Shown here: positions 62,101-64,000 of the stretch, piece by piece
Numbering within the stretch: the stretch's first letter is position 1
How the letters are laid out: each line of letters opens with the position of its first letter
NCBI RefSeq assembly: GCF_902491285.1
Contig: NZ_CABUHK010000024.1
Coordinates: forward strand, 1 to 64,000
Reading direction: 5' to 3'
Origin: an uncultured Bacteroides sp.
GTDB lineage: Bacteria; Bacteroidota; Bacteroidia; Bacteroidales; Bacteroidaceae
Length of the DNA stretch: 64,000 bases
Program-made: the position numbers and the translations under genes
Notes under the pieces: generated by a model
The model's input: the letters and a program-made list of their open reading frames with translations, nothing else
Told to the model about the DNA's origin: nothing
The model's database searches: none

Positions 62101-64000
62101 TCGGCTAACATTGCTTTGGCGTTCGTTTCCAGGATTTCTTTGGTGAATCCGGTTTCAATCGTCTTTCTTAGTTCGTCACGTTTACGACCATGGTTCACTA
62201 CTTCACGATATTCATCAAGAGTCTCATTCAGCGATGGAAGAGTCAATAATCCGGGAGTAAGTTCGGGAATATCAAGTATTTCTCGGATAATGTTCGCAAT
62301 CGTTTGAAAGTCTGTACGTGTGGGGTGCGTTTCCGTATCTGTCAGAAGAACGGAGAATGCGTTTAGTTTCTGTCGGATAACTTGTAGTAAGTCAATAAAG
62401 TCAGTGAGTGAACGTGCGGCTTCGTCCTTTCCGGCAGAAGAATATTCTGAAATAGAGATACCCGTCAACGGATGCTGGTAAGGGTGTCCGCACGCATTGG
62501 CTGTTCGTACCAAAGATTCGATGGCGTCTTCCCATCGGGTAAATGTTTCTTTATCCAATGTCTCCAAGTAGGAGAGGGGAATATCGAAACAAGGTTCGGC
62601 ATCCGATGATTGAAAATGAACAATCGCATCATATAATGAAATGCCGAACGGATACTCTTTATGCAGGGCTTCGATATATTTATTCAACTCTGCCCGTAAG
62701 CCAAGTAAGCGTTCGGCTTCTTTCTTGAATGCTTCGGGTGGTGTCTGCCTGATGATTTCGGTCGTCTCTTTCAGTTGTGAGATAACCGCAGATTTCTTCG
62801 TCTTGTTAGAGTGGATTTCCAGGCAGAACGGAGCAAGGCCGATAGCGGCCAATCTGTTTTGGACAACGGAGAGGGCAGCCATCTTTTCTGCTACAAACAG
62901 TACCCGCTTACCTTTATAGAGCGCGTTGGCGATAATGTTGGTGATAGTCTGCGATTTTCCTGTTCCCGGTGGGCCGTGCAGGATAAAAGTTTGGTCGTGC
63001 ACCGCTTCATATATGGCTTCCAGTTGGGAAGAATCGGCGATGATAGGTAATACGATATCGGCAGGAGACAGTTGCTTGTCCATGTAACTTGCGTCCATCT
63101 CTTCCGTAGCAGCTTCCCATTCTATCTTTCCGTTGATGAGGCTGGATACAATCTTGTTCTGAATCAGTTTGTGGGCATTGTTGTGAATATCATTCCACAT
63201 GATAAACTTATTGAAAGAGAATATGCCCAGAATGGCTTGCTCTTCAACGTCCCATTTGCGTTGGTTTTTGATGCAGTTTCGGATGATGGAGTAGATTAAC
63301 TTTACGTTCACACCGCTTCCGTCGGTTGGCAACGGGTCTAATCCGGGTACGCTGATGCCGAAATTTTGGCGTAGCATCTCCAATAATGTAATGTTCATCA
63401 TTGTTTCCTCTTCACGGGAACGGATGACATATCCTCTAGCTGCCGATTTGCGGATGATTTCGACCGGTAACAGCAGTATCGGTGCGTAACGCGGACGTTC
63501 GCTGGAAGGAGTCTCATACCATTTCAGCAATCCCAATGCTAGATAAAGCGTATTGGCTCCGTTCTCTTCGATAGATGTCCGTGAAGAACGGTAGAGATGC
63601 GTCAATGCCTTGCCTAAATCATTCTCGGATAAGTAAAAACGCAATCTTTTCTGTGAAAGCTCCGAATTGACAAAATCGACAATCGGATTGGATTCGGGAA
63701 CGGATGAATAGATGCCGAACTCCATAGCCGGACTTTCCCAGTCGGCAGGGCGGTGAAGGATACGGAACTCTTCCCCGTCCGCCAAAGCATCTTCCAGGCT
63801 GGCAAGATTTGCCGGAATAAGTTGGAGCGTATTTTTCGTAATACGGATATTCAGCAGGTTATTGCGCAGGCTTAAATCGAGCAGCCGCCTTTCCCATACC
63901 AACTGTTTGGTGATGGCTGTTTGAGTTTCGCTGCCTGATAAATCATAAGGATTAATACTTTGCGGCGTAGCATGAACCGTGTTCTTCTGGATAGTCAGTG
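59121..64000 (-). CDS. DUF4011-type SF1 helicase with REase_MTES_1575-like nuclease and DUF3320 domain (5' end outside window)
   Basis: About 1,625 residues are visible and the frame is open to the right edge, so the N-terminus is missing; the TTG at 63902 is not a real start. Order of parts: DUF4011 (WERRLLDLSLRNNLLNIR), AAA/SF1 helicase Walker A (HGPPGTGKSQT, encoded near 62950-62990), DLIVFDEASQM as motif II, later helicase motifs (VQGDERDVILFSVGYGPD, NVAVSRARYKMIIYSTL), a Vsr-like PD-(D/E)xK nuclease (YTVHTDIGCSGYKIDIGIVD, LGWNICRIWTMDWW), a Lys/Glu-rich linker and a C-terminal DUF3320 domain. Such proteins are found in bacterial defence islands. It is convergent with the retron RT, with 16 bp between the stops. 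Confidence 0.9.
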   Translation of the reverse strand, partial: LTIQKNTVHATPQSINPYDLSGSETQTAITKQLVWERRLLDLSLRNNLLNIRITKNTLQLIPANLASLEDALADGEEFRILHRPADWESPAMEFGIYSSVPESNPIVDFVNSELSQKRLRFYLSENDLGKALTHLYRSSRTSIEENGANTLYLALGLLKWYETPSSERPRYAPILLLPVEIIRKSAARGYVIRSREEETMMNITLLEMLRQNFGISVPGLDPLPTDGSGVNVKLIYSIIRNCIKNQRKWDVEEQAILGIFSFNKFIMWNDIHNNAHKLIQNKIVSSLINGKIEWEAATEEMDASYMDKQLSPADIVLPIIADSSQLEAIYEAVHDQTFILHGPPGTGKSQTITNIIANALYKGKRVLFVAEKMAALSVVQNRLAAIGLAPFCLEIHSNKTKKSAVISQLKETTEIIRQTPPEAFKKEAERLLGLRAELNKYIEALHKEYPFGISLYDAIVHFQSSDAEPCFDIPLSYLETLDKETFTRWEDAIESLVRTANACGHPYQHPLTGISISEYSSAGKDEAARSLTDFIDLLQVIRQKLNAFSVLLTDTETHPTRTDFQTIANIIREILDIPELTPGLLTLPSLNETLDEYREVVNHGRKRDELRKTIETGFTKEILETNAKAMLAEWNRVSAQWFIPRYFGQRKIKKALHVYALKAIEPDTIKPLLHQIVQYQEEAEAVQKYASQLPTLFGRFGKNEDWNVIEQIINDMVTLHSHLLSYSKDVAKVSQIKRNLSVQLTEGTQTFRDIHAHSLNELHRYANELVNIEHKLSGTLGISAVELYINSTDWINTGISKAQTWKENLDKLKDWYQWLQAYRTLDRLNIGFIATEYKEKNIPTAQLAGSFYKSFYQVAIQYIISKEPTLELFNGKIFNDIIAKYKLISTQFEETTKKELFARLASNIPSFTHEAIQSSEVGILQKNIRNNARGISIRKLFDQIPTLLSRMCPCMLMSPLSVAQFIDTDADKFDLIVFDEASQMPTYEAVGAIARGKNVVIVGDPKQMPPTNFFSVNTIDEDNIEMEDLESILDDCLALSIPSKYLLWHYRSKHESLIAFSNSEYYDNKLMTFPSPDNIESKVRMVNINGYYDKGKSRQNRAEAQAVVDEIERRLRNDELRKKSIGVVTFSIVQQALIEDLLSDLFIAHPELETLALECEEPLFIKNLENVQGDERDVILFSVGYGPDAAGRVSMNFGPLNRAGGERRLNVAVSRARYKMIIYSTLRSDMIDLNRTSSVGVAGLKRFLEYAEKGTRNVINGSAGSLPETSASIEKIIADKLRSLGYTVHTDIGCSGYKIDIGIVDTQNESNYQLGIICDGKNYKRTKTARDREIVQNNVLKALGWNICRIWTMDWWEKPDEVIASIQEAISQKKESKAGAESKTSIETNHVKTNTIPTTITEEKQNKEPVSISEGNANETSFPLKASPVAAKKQQDSVPIKPNRQQKYKSAEVTPDKYLSEDFFLTESSPILVSQIRKIIENEAPVSKSLLCKKILSEWGISRLGPRIEAHIEAILDTLNIYRTEHDGYVYCWKDKEQCCSYPAYRPVSDRDVTDISPEEIANAIRQILTDSISLPIADLVKACAQTFGFPRMGSTIDAAMQRGIREAVKRDYAKIENERVTIAY

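Noticed and set aside
63900..63902. TTG as start of the helicase-nuclease gene
   Set aside because: The same frame stays open with plausible sequence (for example INPYDLSGSETQTAITKQL) to the window edge, so the real start lies outside.

Overview
The window is chromosomal DNA from a member of the Bacteroides group, probably a gut Bacteroides close to B. thetaiotaomicron, B. ovatus or B. xylanisolvens. Signs of this are SusC/SusD pairs, ECF-sigma/FecR regulation, a type III glutamine synthetase, many Bacteroidales-only families (DUF4836, DUF5063, DUF5686, DUF5687, HU-HIG, retropepsin-PDZ proteins) and promoters with the Bacteroides -7 consensus TAnnTTTG. No tRNA, rRNA, CRISPR array or insertion sequence was seen.

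Region by region. 1-17.8 kb is mostly housekeeping on the minus strand: miaA, a lipid kinase, kdsA, an M16 peptidase and a DUF5687 gene; an ABC transporter with a TonB-plug surface protein; a nucleoside transporter, bifunctional nuclease, rsmE and DUF4836 run; and a DUF5063, 3'-5' exonuclease and rlmI run. A putative small RNA with its own promoter and terminator lies at about 15.03-15.10 kb. 17.9-22.1 kb on the plus strand is ftsK, a LolA-like gene and trxB, closed by a 27-bp terminator stem.

22.6-32.9 kb is a polysaccharide-utilization locus: SusC, SusD, a GH18-type lipoprotein with an intact catalytic motif, a DUF1735/LamG lipoprotein, an ECF sigma factor without an anti-sigma partner, and a convergent GH20 hexosaminidase. 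GlcNAc-containing glycans such as N-glycans or chitin-like oligosaccharides are the likely target.

33.0-47.6 kb is a 14.5-kb minus-strand run controlled by an ECF sigma/FecR pair and an STN-bearing SusC. After SusC/SusD come a lipoprotein that looks like a degenerate zinc peptidase, a TlpA thioredoxin, a subtilase fold that has lost its catalytic triad, two bilobal retropepsin-PDZ proteins with intact DTG pairs, and a retropepsin-thioredoxin fusion with damaged DTG motifs. It looks like a peptide or protein handling locus built largely from pseudo-proteases.

47.6-50.7 kb holds a Crp/Fnr regulator, probably the ortholog of Cur (BT_4338), and glnN. From 50.7 kb onward the content is accessory: an HU-like gene with an SF2-like ATPase, an AT-rich group of small secreted proteins, a DUF5686 gene, and then a retron.

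The retron (57.8-59.1 kb) is the most notable item. It has a 130-nt msr-msd RNA with a perfect 13-bp a1/a2 pair, its own promoter, an msr hairpin and an msd stem, followed by a reverse transcriptase with NAxxH and YADD motifs and an unusual N-terminal membrane segment. Tail to tail with it, and open at the right window edge, is a very large DUF4011-helicase-nuclease-DUF3320 protein of the anti-phage type.
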